This document shows, one piece after another, positions 20,887 through 31,347 of a stretch of 64,000 bases of DNA (its first letter is position 1; each line of letters begins with the position of its first letter). Origin of the DNA: Diploptera punctata (lineage: Eukaryota; Arthropoda; Insecta; Blattodea; Blaberidae); assembly GCA_030220185.1 (NCBI GenBank), contig JASPKZ010004576.1:759001-823000 (forward strand). The letters run 5' to 3'. The position numbers were made by a program, and so were the translations under genes. The notes under the pieces were generated by a model. It saw nothing but the letters and a program-made list of their open reading frames with translations. It ran no database searches and had not been told where the DNA came from.

Positions 20887-21590
20887 GAAATAATTTGGCA
20901 CCATTTCGTATTGGAGTTATATGTTGTGAAAATGTAAGTAATTATTTCATATTTATATTCACCCTATTATCATAATCTGAAAAAAAATACATTTAATTAA
21001 TAAATATCTAACTTATTTGGCATAAATGAGCTTAGATTCCGTAGAAGAGAAGTATACGAAACACAAAATGTCCACCACCACGCTGTCTCAACTAGCATTG
21101 AAATTATATATAATGCATGAAACACTTCGCAGAATATGCCAGCAATATGCAGAATATGATTATAATAGTGATTTCTGAATAAAATAGTGCTCGGAATTGC
21201 CTCCATAATCGGAATTCCCCACTTGACCCTATGTAAAATGTATATATTGTATGGTGTCCCAAAAATCGAAGTACTTTATTTTTAAGGCATACCCTATTAA
21301 TTTATTTGCATATTGTTAAAAACAAAGAAATCTGCAACGGTCTACGAGGCGACGTGATACCAAGCGATCATCACAGCGGCTCAAGGGACGGAAGCAGCAA
21401 CCCTCTCTAAAGGAGTTAATTCTTAGAGGAGCATGGATAGATGCTCTGAGACAGCAGCCCTGTCATTATCCTTACCCTGCACAGCGCTCGTAACGCGGTC
21501 AGGGGACATTTATTACTACTGATTCATCTCAAAGCAAAGGCCAGAATGGATTAAGGACTATTTCAACCTATAATGAAATCGGAACAGACC
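20887..21590. other. DNA without recognisable feature
   Basis: No clear gene. A GAT/GTT-rich stretch lies at about 21606-21635. Confidence 0.4.
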
Positions 21591-21795
21591 ATTGGGCTTA
21601 ATCCTTGTTGTTGTTGATGATGATGATGATGATGTTAAAACAAATTTTAAGTACTATTTGGTGACGTAGGCCACAGCAACCCGGCCGACTTGATTCGAAA
21701 CATTCAGTACTTGCTAATTAAAGCGAACGAAAGTTCAACAATAATTTTTTTATTGTAAAATAGTAAATATTAATATAAAATTATAGAATATTCAC

Positions 21796-22020
21796 CTGAA
21801 AGGTCCGTCTCCTCAACTTAATTAATCATTTAACTGTAGCGCTTTCGGGACTTGTCCCATCATCGGCAGGATTCAAAACTGGTGTTTGACTGAAGATCTG
21901 GTAGAGGGGATTGCATGTATTGGGTTCGTTTTCGTTTATCAGGCTGTCGTTGTTGAGAGCTGCTTTCATGATTTCCATCTCATCGAGTACGTTTATCTTC
22001 GCTGGATTATTTTCTCTGTG
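21796..22020 (-). mobile_element. Penelope-like element 3' terminal region with hammerhead-like motif
   Basis: The complement encodes a 65-residue frame with NPAKINVLDEMEIMKAAL, like the IN.L(D/E)E(I/M)EI.K segment near the C-terminus of Penelope-like elements. It runs straight into CCGATGAT-GGGAC-AA-GTCCC-GAAA (21843-21866, complement). That is a hammerhead-ribozyme-like core with a perfect 5-bp stem II but C in place of the conserved U4. Association of hammerheads with Penelope-like elements is known; activity here is unproven. Confidence 0.6.
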
Positions 22021-22024
22021 CATT

Positions 22025-22305
22025 ACTGTTAGGCGCCTGGTTCAAGTCTCCAAGGGGGAAGACATTTTTAATGGTATTTCGGCCAGTATGGGACTGATCC
22101 CACCCAGCATCATGAGGCATTTGGGTTGCTACAATAAGTAGCGGTTCCAGGTTGAGAAAACCATCTATAACAGATTGGGGACTCGAACTGATTGAACACA
22201 TGCCACCACCACCTCTGTTATTGACACATGCTGGATGTGCCGCCAGAAGGAGACGGCTGGTAGGGCTAAGGGCATATATATGCCTAGTATCGCACCGCAG
22301 AATAA
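22025..22305 (+). mobile_element. SINE-B copy, diverged
   Basis: It matches SINE-B from the tRNA-like GGTTCAAGTCTCCAAGGGGG through TTCGGCCAGTATGGGACTGA, GCATTTGGGTTGCTACAATA and GGTTCCAGGTTGAGAAAACC to a diverged 3' end. It starts right after the Penelope-like remnant. Confidence 0.75.
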
Positions 22306-22395
22306 TGATTATATAATTATTATTTGAGTTATTAAGGTCAAAAAAGACAAAAAATCAAGAGTATGAGTATTATGTGATTTTGAAAAAAAAAAAAC

Positions 22396-23135
22396 TGCTT
22401 CATGTGTGGGGAGTATTGGGACGCGCTGATATATAGGCCTATATTGAGGAACATGCTGATGGAGCTAAATTATAATTGCGAGGATTACGGGATGACGATA
22501 AATATAAATAAGACGAAGGCCATGATTATAGGAAAAAGAAAACAAGGAAAGATAAAAATGAAGATTAAATTTGAGGCAATGGAACAAGTTGACGGCTTCA
22601 AATACTTGGGTTATACTATCAGTAGTAACATGAGAACTGCGGTCAAGAAATAAAGCATAGGATAGCAATGGCAAAAGAAGGTTTTAACAAGAAGGGAAGC
22701 ATTTTCTGCGGACATTTGGCAAAAGAATTACGTAAGAGGCTAGTGAAGTGTTTTGTGTGGAGTGTAGCATTGTATGGTGCAGAGACTTGGACATTACGAC
22801 GGAATGACGAAAAGCGACTGGAAGCTTTTGAGAAGTGGATATGGAGAAGAATGGAACATATAAAATGGACAGACAAAGTAAGAAATAAAGATGTGCTAGA
22901 CAGAGTGGGTGAAAGAAGAACAATGCTGGAACTCATAAAGAAGAGGAAAATAAATTGGATTGGCCACTGGCTAAGAAGAAACTGCCTGCTGAAGGATGGT
23001 CAACGGAAAAAAAGTTAGAGGCAGAAAAAGACATCAGATGATAGACAATATTAAAATAAATGGTTTGTATGCACATAGAAAAAGGAAAGCTGAGTTAAGG
23101 AAAGAGTGCAGAATGCTGAGTTTGCAGTGAAAAAC
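22396..23135 (+). mobile_element. L-E LINE C-terminal half
   Basis: Frame 22402-22653 reads YGMTININKTKAMIIGKRK and VDGFKYLGYTISSNM. Frame 22668-23018 reads IAMAKEGFNKKGSIFCG, GAETWTLRRNDEKRLEAFE and INWIGHWLRRNCLLKD. The end (RGRKRHQMIDNIKINGLY) follows after a frameshift. This is an RTE-like RT-to-C-terminus segment of a family distinct from RTE-A. Only two frame breaks make it one of the better preserved LINE pieces here. Confidence 0.8.
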
Positions 23136-23310
23136 CTGCTCTTGAGCAAAACACTATGAATGAACATATTTTCATTTGGAATGGTAACTTTTTTGTGTCT
23201 ATTAGATAGAATCGATGAAGTTCTGTAAAAAAAATTAAGAAATATTTTTATGAAAAAATCTCAATTCGTTCATTCCCTCGGAATACACTACATATAATGG
23301 AGGTCTGAGT

Positions 23311-23443
23311 CCTCAACGGTTGAGGTAACTCACGAATCGTTTTACAATTTCACCAATTAATAAGAATCTAATTTAATTTGGAATAAATCCTATTTCCAAT
23401 AAGCCTCTTGCTTAGTAACCAATAATGAAATTCAACTTTGTTC
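23311..23443. repeat. left copy of 133-bp direct repeat flanking L-F
   Basis: It begins CCTCAACGGTTGAGG (a palindrome) and continues to CAACTTTGTT. A second copy at 24566-24698 is about 85-90% identical by eye and in the same orientation. Confidence 0.8.
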
Positions 23444-23446
23444 ATC

Positions 23447-23976
23447 ATCATCATCCGGAAACCAAACGCCATTCCTCTCTGTCCATCCATTGATCTTCCT
23501 CCATTCCTCTGATATTCATAGCTGCTTGTACCCCTTCTATCCAAGTTTTCTTCGGTCTTCCTCTCTCCCTCCTTTCCATGGAAATCCATTCCATAACAAT
23601 TTTAGGCAATCTTTGCTCTGGCATTCTTTTGACATGGCTATACTACTGTAATATTTTCTTTTCTATAATGTATATGATGTCCGGCTCCTCTTGTACACCC
23701 ATAATTTCCCATATTTCTTTATTTCGTATTCTATCCATTCTAGATTTTCCAGCTGATCTTCTTAAAACATCCATTTCTGTACTTAAAATTCTTTTCATTT
23801 CCCTGGTAGGAATTTGCCAGATTTCAGCACCATATGTTAAAATGCTCTGAATTATGGTTTGATATATTTGTAATTTTCTATTTTTTGTAATATTTTTGCT
23901 CCACCAAACTGAGTTTAAAGCATTTATTGTTTTTTTTTTATTATTGATTTCGTACATCTCAATGATGGATAAATCA
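23447..23976 (-). mobile_element. L-F LINE remnant, C-terminal part
   Basis: On the complement, frame 23643-23999 reads INALNSVWWSKNITKNRKLQ, LTYGAEIWQI, DVLRRSAGKSRMDRIRNKEI and WEIMGVQ. After a break it continues with RMPEQRLPKIVMEWISMERR, GRPKKTWIEG and ..QWMDREEW. The upstream part resumes at 24210 beyond a tRNA-bearing insert. Confidence 0.8.
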
Positions 23977-23977
23977 T

Positions 23978-24209
23978 ATTTGAAGAGAAAAAATCCCAAA
24001 TATGTCTTCTAAATAAAGGAGCCGCCATTTGCAAGATAGAAGCATGGCTTCACAGCATTTGGTGGATGGGAATTACAATGTATATAGAGAAAGATTTGCG
24101 TTTAGATCGGTACTTGCTCAGGTAGCTCAGTTGGTAGAGCACTTGGTCTAGAGAACCAAGGGTCCCGGGTTCAAGTCCCGGTCTGAGCGAATAATTTTTC
24201 TCTTCAAAT
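23978..24209 (+). mobile_element. insert carrying a tRNA-like sequence, bounded by 15-bp inverted ends
   Basis: The insert starts with ATTTGAAGAGAAAAA (23978-23992) and ends with its exact reverse complement TTTTTCTCTTCAAAT (24195-24209). It splits the L-F remnant. About 120 bp of unrelated body precede the tRNA-like stretch. The body-tRNA-T-rich order is that of the T1 and T2 repeats. Confidence 0.6.
24116..24189 (+). tRNA. tRNA-like sequence, probably a pseudo-tRNA
   Basis: A 7-bp acceptor helix (GCTCAGG/TCTGAGC with one G-U), a D-arm (GCTC AGTTGGTA GAGC), a T-arm (CCGGG TTCAAGT CCCGG) and both Pol III boxes are intact. The anticodon region is irregular. Pairing CTTGG with CCAAG leaves a 9-base loop, while pairing TTGGT with ACCAA gives loop CTAGAGA and anticodon AGA. 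A serine tRNA would need a long variable arm, which is absent. I favour a mobile tRNA-derived unit over a working gene. Confidence 0.45.
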
Positions 24210-24562
24210 AATTTTTATTGCTTGTTTTGTTTGTGCAATTCTATTTTTAATTTCCACTGTGTTATCGCCTGAATGGTCTAATTTTGTTCCTAAATAAATG
24301 CATTCAATACTAGGTTTTAGTTCTTCTCCATTGTTGAAATTTATATTTTCCATTTCTTCTCCTATACACAGGTATTTAGTTTTCTCAATGTTTATATAAA
24401 GTCCCCATTTTTCATATTCTTCTTTTAGTTTTTAGCCATATATTCTATGTCATCATGATCTTGTGCTATTAATACCTGATCATCTGCAAAATTTAGTGAA
24501 TATACATGTGTATTTTGGATGGGTATGCCCATTTTTTGACATTTTTTCCTCCAGTCTTTCGA
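24210..24562 (-). mobile_element. L-F LINE remnant, upstream part
   Basis: The complement contains a YADDQVLI-like segment (LNFADDQVLIAQDHDDIEYM), EEYEKWGLYINIEKTKYLCI and a later NSTVEI-like segment. These are the RT motif C region and the GL.(I)N..KT.Y motif. The sequence leads into the C-terminal part on the other side of the tRNA-bearing insert. Confidence 0.7.
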
Positions 24563-24565
24563 GTA

Positions 24566-24698
24566 CCTCAACGGTTGAGGTCAGTCACGAATCTTTCTAC
24601 AATTTCAACAATTAATAAGAATCGAATTTCATTTGGAATAGATCCTATTTCCAATAAGCCTCATACTTGGTAAGCAATAATGAAATCCAACTTTGTTA
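24566..24698. repeat. right copy of 133-bp direct repeat flanking L-F
   Basis: It is the same sequence as 23311-23443 with scattered substitutions, about 1255 bp away. Confidence 0.8.
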
Positions 24699-25355
24699 AT
24701 GAAATAATATCTGTGTTTTGAAAGACTGGAGTTAAGCTTCGTCCAGTATTTAAAAATAAAATTACGTAGGCCTCTCACACAAGCCCAGTGAATGTTGTAT
24801 GCTTTGAATTGATTATCAGTAGCTCGTATGTTTCCAGAAGGCTGACCCTCTTTTCATCAAAGTTTTCATCATTAATCAACCCCCCCAAACCTTCCTCGAT
24901 ACTTCGTTTTATTTTAAAAAAACCAGAGAGACTTTGATTTTTTTCAGTGTTTTAATTAAAGCGATGAGATTGAAAAGGGTGGTTTCTGAGGGAGAGGGAG
25001 GTTGTATCCACCTTGATTGGGACTGAAGTCGCTTAGTTGATCTCATTTCAGGTAAAGCGGTGGGATTTTATCTTACAAGAAATTTTACACGCTTTAAAAT
25101 TAGGTATATTGGATAGAAAGTTGTGATAGTTAAGTTTGATGTTACAAAGGGTAGATGATTTAAACCTCATGTCACATAATTTGGAGGGTGTGAGGGTAAT
25201 TATACCTTAGGCTGTATTTCCTCTAGCTTCAATGATTCTAAGGAATTGCTAAGGAATTTAAGTATTGAGGTTGTTCCCATGAAAAAAAAAACTTTTTAAT
25301 TATTATACAAAGCTTCATCAGTCCTACTTAGTAGAACGAAATATGACCATTACTG
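24699..25355. other. DNA without recognisable feature
   Basis: No repeat or gene recognised. Confidence 0.4.
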
Positions 25356-25356
25356 A

Positions 25357-25370
25357 CACACACACACACA

Positions 25371-25437
<67 letters not shown>

Positions 25438-25488
25438 CTATTATGAATATAAATAAATAAATAAATATATATATATATATATATATAC
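25357..25488. repeat. compound (AC)n-(TC)n-(AC)n-(TA)n microsatellite
   Basis: (AC)n, about 20 TC units, (AC)n again to about 25437, then AAAT and (TA)n to the SINE-A boundary. Confidence 0.95.
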
Positions 25489-25623
25489 ATCCATCCATCC
25501 ATCCATAGTAATTCTGCCCGAAGGCAGGTACTTCACTGCAATCATAGCATTTTCATGTTATGCTTGCAGCTTTACTAGGGAATTATAGGTGTGGTAGCTT
25601 CCCGTTGCTTTCCATACCGGTGA

Positions 25624-25658
<35 letters not shown>

Positions 25659-25839
25659 AATGATAAGTATGGCCATATGATTTCGGGGACCGTTTGGGCC
25701 TTAAAGTTTTCCTGACATTTGTCTTACATATGAGGAAAAACCCCGATAAAAACCTCACCCAGAAAAACTGTCCCGACCGGGGATCGAACCCCGGCCCGCT
25801 GCGTGATAAGGCAGCATTCTATCTCGAGACCACAGCGGT

Positions 25840-25842
<3 letters not shown>
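25489..25842 (-). mobile_element. SINE-A, full-length copy
   Basis: The complement carries the complete tRNA-like head (CCACCGCTGTGG...GGTTCGATCCCCGGTCGGG) and the body with an expanded (CAT)n stretch. It ends ATGGATGGATGGATG. TA tracts bound both sides. Confidence 0.85.

Positions 25843-25873
<31 letters not shown>
25843..25873. repeat. (TA)n microsatellite
   Basis: About 15 TA units between SINE-A and T2. Confidence 0.95.
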
Positions 25874-25875
<2 letters not shown>

Positions 25876-26164
25876 TATGATAAGAAAAATAAATGCCTGG
25901 ACGGGATTCGAACCCGGATCTCTGAGTCTGTACATCAGCGTGATATCCATTACACTACCAGGCGAATCCAATTCAAACACTTATTTTTCTTATATATGTA
26001 TTATACTCTCCATTATTACTAGATGTCGCGAGAACACTGTCTTCACTGCCATCTAGTAGCTGACTATAACAAGTAAGCGAATTAAAGAGAATATTTATTT
26101 TACTTTACAGCAGTGACGTTTTATCGATGTTATAATTAAATGTTTAACATTGAGCAATGCAAGC

Positions 26165-26165
<1 letters not shown>
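25874..26165 (-). mobile_element. T2 tRNA-bearing repeat, full-length copy
   Basis: On the complement, a body shared with T1 (CACTGCTGTAAAGTAAA, TATTCTCTTTAA, CTAGATGGCAGT) precedes a tRNA-like unit. A box GGTAGTGTAATGGATATCA, B box GGGTTCGAATCCCG and CCTGG/CCAGG acceptor ends are visible. The tRNA-like unit is bracketed by TTATTTTTCTT (25981-25991) and AAGAAAAATAA (25882-25892). The tRNA-like sequence differs from that of T1. Confidence 0.75.

Positions 26166-26214
<49 letters not shown>
26166..26214. repeat. (TA)n microsatellite
   Basis: About 24 TA units at the far end of T2, adjoining a Helitron-like 5' end. Confidence 0.95.
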
Positions 26215-26217
<3 letters not shown>

Positions 26218-26800
26218 AATATATAAAAATGAATGTTTGTTTGTTTGTTTGTTCGTATTTTATGCGCGGCCATACCGTTGATCCTATTGTGATTTTTTTT
26301 TTGCAAAATGTTCAGGAGATTCGTGGGATGAACATAGACTATAAGAGGGTTGTAATACTCAACCCCTTCACCTCTAAAAATCACCCTTTGTAGTGAAAAA
26401 GTGAAATAAAGTCCCTATTTTGACGCTTAAATGGCCTACGCTGCCTAAACCATAACAAATACACAAAATTAATGCACACAGAATTTAGTATCTCAAAAAG
26501 CTCTACAAAAAAAGTGCGCGACAGCATATGCTTGTCTCTTACGGATAACTCATAATAACCATATTTGTCATTCATTGATGCCAAGAAGATAGGGACATGT
26601 AGGTATATAGATTCCTGTGCAAGCACAGCAGCACATGGCTGGTATTCTTTTTACGGATTATTCACAATAACGAATTTTGTCTTTTAGCTCATTTATATCA
26701 AGAATATCGAGATAAGTAGATTCCCGGGTAACACCGAGTAATCAGCACGGGAATTTTAAAATAATTGCGATATACATTTGTGTAGCAAGAACAGCAAAGT
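26215..26800 (+). mobile_element. Helitron-like nonautonomous element, copy 1
   Basis: It begins TC(AAA)TATATAAAAATGAATG followed by (TTTG)n, as does the 31.15-kb copy. It shares GCGCGGCCATACCGTTGATC, GATGAACATAG.CTATAAGAG and several ATGCCAAGA..ATCGAGATAAG subrepeats. Its 3' end (GTAGCAAGAACAGCA...) is degraded, without a clear CTRR terminus. No Rep/helicase coding is present. Confidence 0.6.
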
Positions 26801-26810
26801 CTCATATACA

Positions 26811-26893
26811 TTGATGGCCAGGACATGTGGCATACTTGGAAGAAAAAGAAGAGAATATAAACTTATTGTAGGAAAGCCACAAGGAAAATGCTT
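26811..26893 (+). mobile_element. RTE-A internal scrap
   Basis: It matches RTE-A from GGGCAGGACATGTTGCACG to GGAAAACCAGAGGGAAAACG (the AGHVARMGN..R..KLLVGKPEGK segment). Both ends are missing. Confidence 0.65.
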
Positions 26894-26899
26894 AGCCTA

Positions 26900-27609
26900 G
26901 AACAAATAAATTTATACTCTCAGGAGTACCACTAATGAAGACCACTAGACATTTGATCTCTGCTATTTGTAAATAAAATCATAAATTTGTATAAATTTTA
27001 TGATTTCTGCGCTTCGGTAAAAGAATATGATAGGAGAATAATATTAACCGTTACACTGAGCAACAAAAAATAACTTTTTTTGTCTCAGAAAGAAAAATAT
27101 ATGATTTTGATAGTATTTTTTCATCTGAATTCAAATATGATATCGGTTTTTCTCAATCATGCAAGGTTTTCGAGAGATAGGCATTTATAATATCAAACAC
27201 TTTAATCTTTTCTACATTCGTAACTACACAATATTCGAACATTCGAACTCACCTAGAAAGTAAGAAATGACGATTTTATGCTATATTTCGCCTGTAGAGC
27301 ATCCCTCTTGATGGTCCAACAATAATCGGCAGCATATTAGGATTCCATTTGCCTTGATATCTCTTTTTCATAGCTGAAATCTCCTGATGAATGAGTTCCC
27401 CGCTTTATTTTACAATTGACAAATGGACGAAAAACGTTTATTAAAAAATAATTATTTAAATTCATTAATTGAAATTGAAATAAAAAACTGTGGGTGATGG
27501 AGAAATTCCGAATACGTATTTGAAAACACGATAAAAAAACTGCATTAAGTACAGCTATTGGTACTCATGAGACGAAAATCATGTTGACCAGTGTTATTAT
27601 TTGACGGGG
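26900..27609. other. AT-rich DNA without recognisable feature
   Basis: No repeat or gene recognised. Confidence 0.4.
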
Positions 27610-27725
27610 TTAAATTATTCATAAAATGACTGGAAAAACATTAGCTAGGGATCGGTAGGTACGGAGAGCAAGCACGTCCCGCCATGAACCTCCGAGAATC
27701 GATAATGCCAGTGAATTAATTATAT
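27610..27725 (+). mobile_element. RTE-A 3' terminal fragment
   Basis: It matches the TGNDWKALAQDRDVWRAYV..AMNL segment and the CGATA.TGCCAGTGAATTAATTA terminus. It is heavily diverged. Confidence 0.7.
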
Positions 27726-28416
27726 AGCTACATCACCCCCTTTTGCCCTAAATTAATAAATGAATTGATAAACTGAAAGAGAATGGAATAGTGTTTTAAT
27801 GTATGCTATGTTTGTGTTGAAAAAAATGCAGAAGCACTTGCTGGTATTCAACTAACAGTTTCGTGCTTGGTAATTTAAATGAGTTTTGCACATGCCAGCG
27901 GTCGGTGGAAAATAATTTCCCTCCAGGTCGACACATTTCCCCAGAGAGCTGGCAAGTTCACTATTTCCATCATAATCATCAACTACAATCCAACCTCTTA
28001 TAATAGGTGGGAAATTTATGTAAATATGCTATTACCATTTTTAATCACAGTTCGTGCACTAGTGACACAATTATGAAGTAATTTATTGCCAGAAAAATCC
28101 CATTTTTTCGTGTAACACCGAGTGCTCAATCCATTACAATGGATCGTATGTTTTGTGAGTGAGTCTGATTTAGGCGTCAAGTAAAAAAAATAAAATAAAA
28201 TAAAATAAAAAAATTCCAAGGGACAAATGCTTTAACAGGAACCCAGGGTTCTTCTATTCTTTCCTATTCAGGATTTGCAAGGAGAACCGAAAGGATAGCT
28301 CACCGCTAGTCATTATTATGGCTACGTCGCAGGGTCTTCCTACAAACCCCCCAGTTAATCTCTCTCACGTAAGGTGAATGCAACGTTAAATTTCACAAAA
28401 CACTTTCCAAAATAGC
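27726..28416. other. DNA without recognisable feature
   Basis: A short (AAAAT)n tract lies at about 28185-28212. Nothing else was recognised. Confidence 0.4.
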
Positions 28417-29185
28417 ATAACTAACTCACTGGCACTATCGAACCCGTAGGTTCACGGCCGCGCGGAAATAAGCTCTCCATACAACCCTGTCCTCAGCTAA
28501 TGTTTTCCGATCATTCCCAGTGTAATCTACTTCCCACAAATCATAGTTAATATTATTCTTCCACCTCATCCTTGGTCTACCAACTGGGCGTTTTCTCTCT
28601 GGTTTTCCTACAAGAAGCTTCCATGCACGTATTTCATTCCCCTTTCGTGCACATCGAAATCTACGAGTCTTAACTGTTCTTATTTTATCTGGCTTCCTAC
28701 AAAGACCATGAAGTTCACTGTTATGTAGTCTTCCCCATTCATCTGTCTGTTCATCCCTCTTTGATCCAAAAATTTTCCTAAGAATTTTATTCTCAAATAC
28801 TCGTAATCTCCTTTCATACCTTAAAGTAAGTGCCGATGCTTCACATCCATATATAACTGGTAGAATAATAGTTTTATATATTTTTCAGTTTAACGTTTTT
28901 TGAAAGGAGTTAGGGCATCAAGAATCCCTGTAATGCATAATAGCACGCGTTTCCAGAATTGAGCCTATGTTTAATTTATTTGTGCATCTAATTCCTATTT
29001 GTGATTATTGTTCCTAGGTATTTGAATTCAGCCGCTTCCCTCAAAATTTCCCTCATTTGTCATTATCTGTCCATTTCCATTATAGAATGTATTTCTATGT
29101 GTGAGCATGTATCTAGTTTTATTGATATTTACTTCCAGTCTCAATTTGTTAGTGTTACTCAATAGCGTGTGCGTGTTGACCTTTA
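28417..29185 (-). mobile_element. RTE-A copy, 3' half
   Basis: The complement extends from the NTQTLLSNTKK-equivalent through FKYLGTIITNR, CETWTL-like and GRPR.RWKNNI to the GATAGTGCCAGTGAGTTAG terminus. Many indels leave no long frame. Confidence 0.8.
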
Positions 29186-29575
29186 TTTTAAAAAAATTCA
29201 AGTGCTTACATCACAAAATGTTGTAGAATATGAATAAACTCATACGTAACAAAAAAACATATATATTTAATTAAAACTCTTACACCACACAGAAGCGTTA
29301 ATCGTTACTTCAGTTCCTTTTATTTTTTATAATAATATTAGCTCTTAAATTGGCAATATATCCTATAGGATGCATAATTTTGTTTAATTTAATTAATATT
29401 TTTAATAGAACAGAAGAAAATGAATGAGAATTAATTACTGTGGAATTACACAATATAAATCTATTAATAACAGTTATGCAACATTTCGTTTTCACTGCGA
29501 TCCGTCAGATCTCAATAACTGCCTCGAGATAATAGTTGTTTGCTAATTTATTATAACATAAACTCAAAACATGTA
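29186..29575. other. AT-rich DNA without recognisable feature
   Basis: Nothing recognised. Confidence 0.4.
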
Positions 29576-30415
29576 TTTTGTAACATTACCTATTACTCGA
29601 AATCTTTTACTGTTTCTCTTGCTATAACATGAAATTCTCTTCCACCCTATGTCAGAGACTGTCAAACTTTACCATCTTTCAGAACCAAATTGAAAATAAA
29701 ATCATTAACAGAAACAACTCACTAATATTACTTTTTAGCAATTAATAATTATTTTTTCATTATCTAATAAAAATGGTATTAAGATTTGTTAATATTTTTA
29801 CCTAATGCCTAATATATAGCACATTGTCCTTTATATCCCGCCTCATCACACTGTATATTATTCATTATCTTTTACGGTCTCACTTACCAAAACATGGAAT
29901 TCCCTTCCGTCCTATGTCAGAGACTGTCAAACTATAACATACTTCAAAAACAAACTGAAGAATTATTTAATAACAAACTAACTTATACACCTCACTGATA
30001 ATATTCTTTTAGCAATATTAATATATTTAATTATTTATGAAAATAATATTAAGAATAACAAATATTTTTATTTGTTTTGTTTTAAATATTGTATAATCGT
30101 AAAATTAGTTTTCTATATCTTATTATTTTCCTTGTTTTTTTATATACACTAGACAGGGACAATTTAATATGTCTTGCTTGTATACATTTTATTATTAGTT
30201 TTAGTCTTAATTTTAACTAATATTAACTGGTTGCATTATAGATCGTAATATGTATATTAGATATTATCTTTTGATCAAAATTTTACTTAGTGTTTAATAT
30301 TAGAGTTAATTAAGGTTGTTATATTCTGATGTAATATATGTTTGTCCTGGTGAGTGGAAGAGAAGGCCACATGGCCTTAACTCCACCAGGCTAAATAAAT
30401 CTAATATATAAGCGA
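29576..30415 (+). mobile_element. L-V LINE, two tandem 3' ends
   Basis: Two successive C-termini are visible. The first (from about 29594) reads TVSLAIT*NSLPPYVRDCQT. The second (from about 29876) reads VSLTKTWNSLPSYVRDCQ, FKNKLKNYLITN and a stop. The WNSLP....(R)(D)...F K..L..YL ending is typical of CR1/Jockey/R1-type LINE ORF2. The 3' UTR ends with GAGTGGAAGAG, GGCCACATGGCC, TTAACTCCACCAGG and AATAAAT. One copy has TGG mutated to TGA. Confidence 0.8.
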
Positions 30416-30469
30416 TAGATTAATTCATTATAGTTTATTGGTTTCTCTTTTCATTTCTTTATATGTATA

Positions 30470-30712
30470 GTAGATTCGAGCTGTTATTTATTTGTGTATA
30501 CATTATTTCATCACTTTAATTTAATTGTATTTAATTATTTTTGTATTATTAGACATTATTTTCATTATTGTTCAGTTTGACAGATAATTAATTGTTTAGT
30601 ATGTACTATTATTGTATTTGTTGTATTTGAATGTAACATATGTTTGTCCTGGTGAGTGGAAGAGTGATCTTAACTCCACTAGGCTAAATAAATCTATTCT
30701 ATCCTAAGTCTA
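30470..30712 (+). mobile_element. L-V LINE 3' UTR copy
   Basis: It repeats the 3' UTR ending TTTGTCCTGGTGAGTGGAAG...CTTAACTCCACTAGG and AATAAATCTA. The GGCC inverted pair is deleted. It directly follows the preceding tandem copies, so three L-V 3' ends occur in a row. Confidence 0.75.
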
Positions 30713-30727
30713 TTCTATATATATATA

Positions 30728-30834
30728 TAGGAAGTAAAACATCAGTAACTGTAATATAACTGTAATATAACATAAAATACTGTATTTATATAGGAAGTAA
30801 AACATCAGTAACTGTAATATAACTGTAATATAAC

Positions 30835-30867
<33 letters not shown>
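30728..30867. repeat. 63-bp tandem duplication and (TA)n
   Basis: GGAAGTAAAACATCAGTAAC and the following 35 or so bases occur twice, at about 30729 and 30792. The second copy runs into (TA)n to 30867. Within each copy CTGTAATATAA is itself doubled. Confidence 0.85.
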
Positions 30868-30870
<3 letters not shown>

Positions 30871-30935
30871 ATTAAGACAAATGTCAGGAAACTTTAAGAC
30901 CAAAATAGTATCTGAACATCATCTGACCATTATAA
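30871..30935 (+). mobile_element. SINE-A internal scrap
   Basis: It matches the SINE-A segment AAGACAAATGTCAGGAAAAC...AAGGCCCAAA through the ATC-rich region. Both ends are missing. Confidence 0.6.
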
Positions 30936-31167
30936 TAGTCATTATCGTAATCGCCATATTTAGTATGAATATGCGAGTTAATACTGTGTTTCCTCTTAAA
31001 TGTTCGTGTTGTCTTGGAGGCATCCTTGATTGATCTGATCACTCATTCGGGGAGCTCTTCATGTCCATGAGTGGTCAAAAATGTATGTGTGTGATCCAAA
31101 GTTTAAAATCCTGCTCATGGCTGTAAGGTCAAATGACATGGGTCATGCAAATCTAATATATAAAAAT

Positions 31168-31347
31168 GAATCTTTGTTCACAGTAATATAATATACGGTT
31201 AAAAACTATAATATAGTTACCTTGTAAAGTTGAGGAGACGGACCTACAAGGTAACTATATTATAGTTTTTAACCGTACATTATATTACTGTGAACTAATA
31301 CCTCAACGGAAAATCACCATGAATTTTACTAGTATCGAATCTTTGTT
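31168..31347. mobile_element. fold-back insertion (Penelope-like relic) in the Helitron
   Basis: Arms 31176-31226 and 31245-31295 are 51-bp reverse complements with one mismatch around an 18-base spacer. The insert is flanked by the 11-bp direct repeat GAATCTTTGTT (31168-31178 and 31337-31347). The spacer is the exact reverse complement of 21802-21819, next to the Penelope-like remnant, which links the two. Confidence 0.75.

Noticed and set aside
24116..24189. Functional tRNA gene
   Set aside because: The anticodon arm is irregular, and the sequence lies in an insertion with inverted ends. It is kept as tRNA-like at low confidence.
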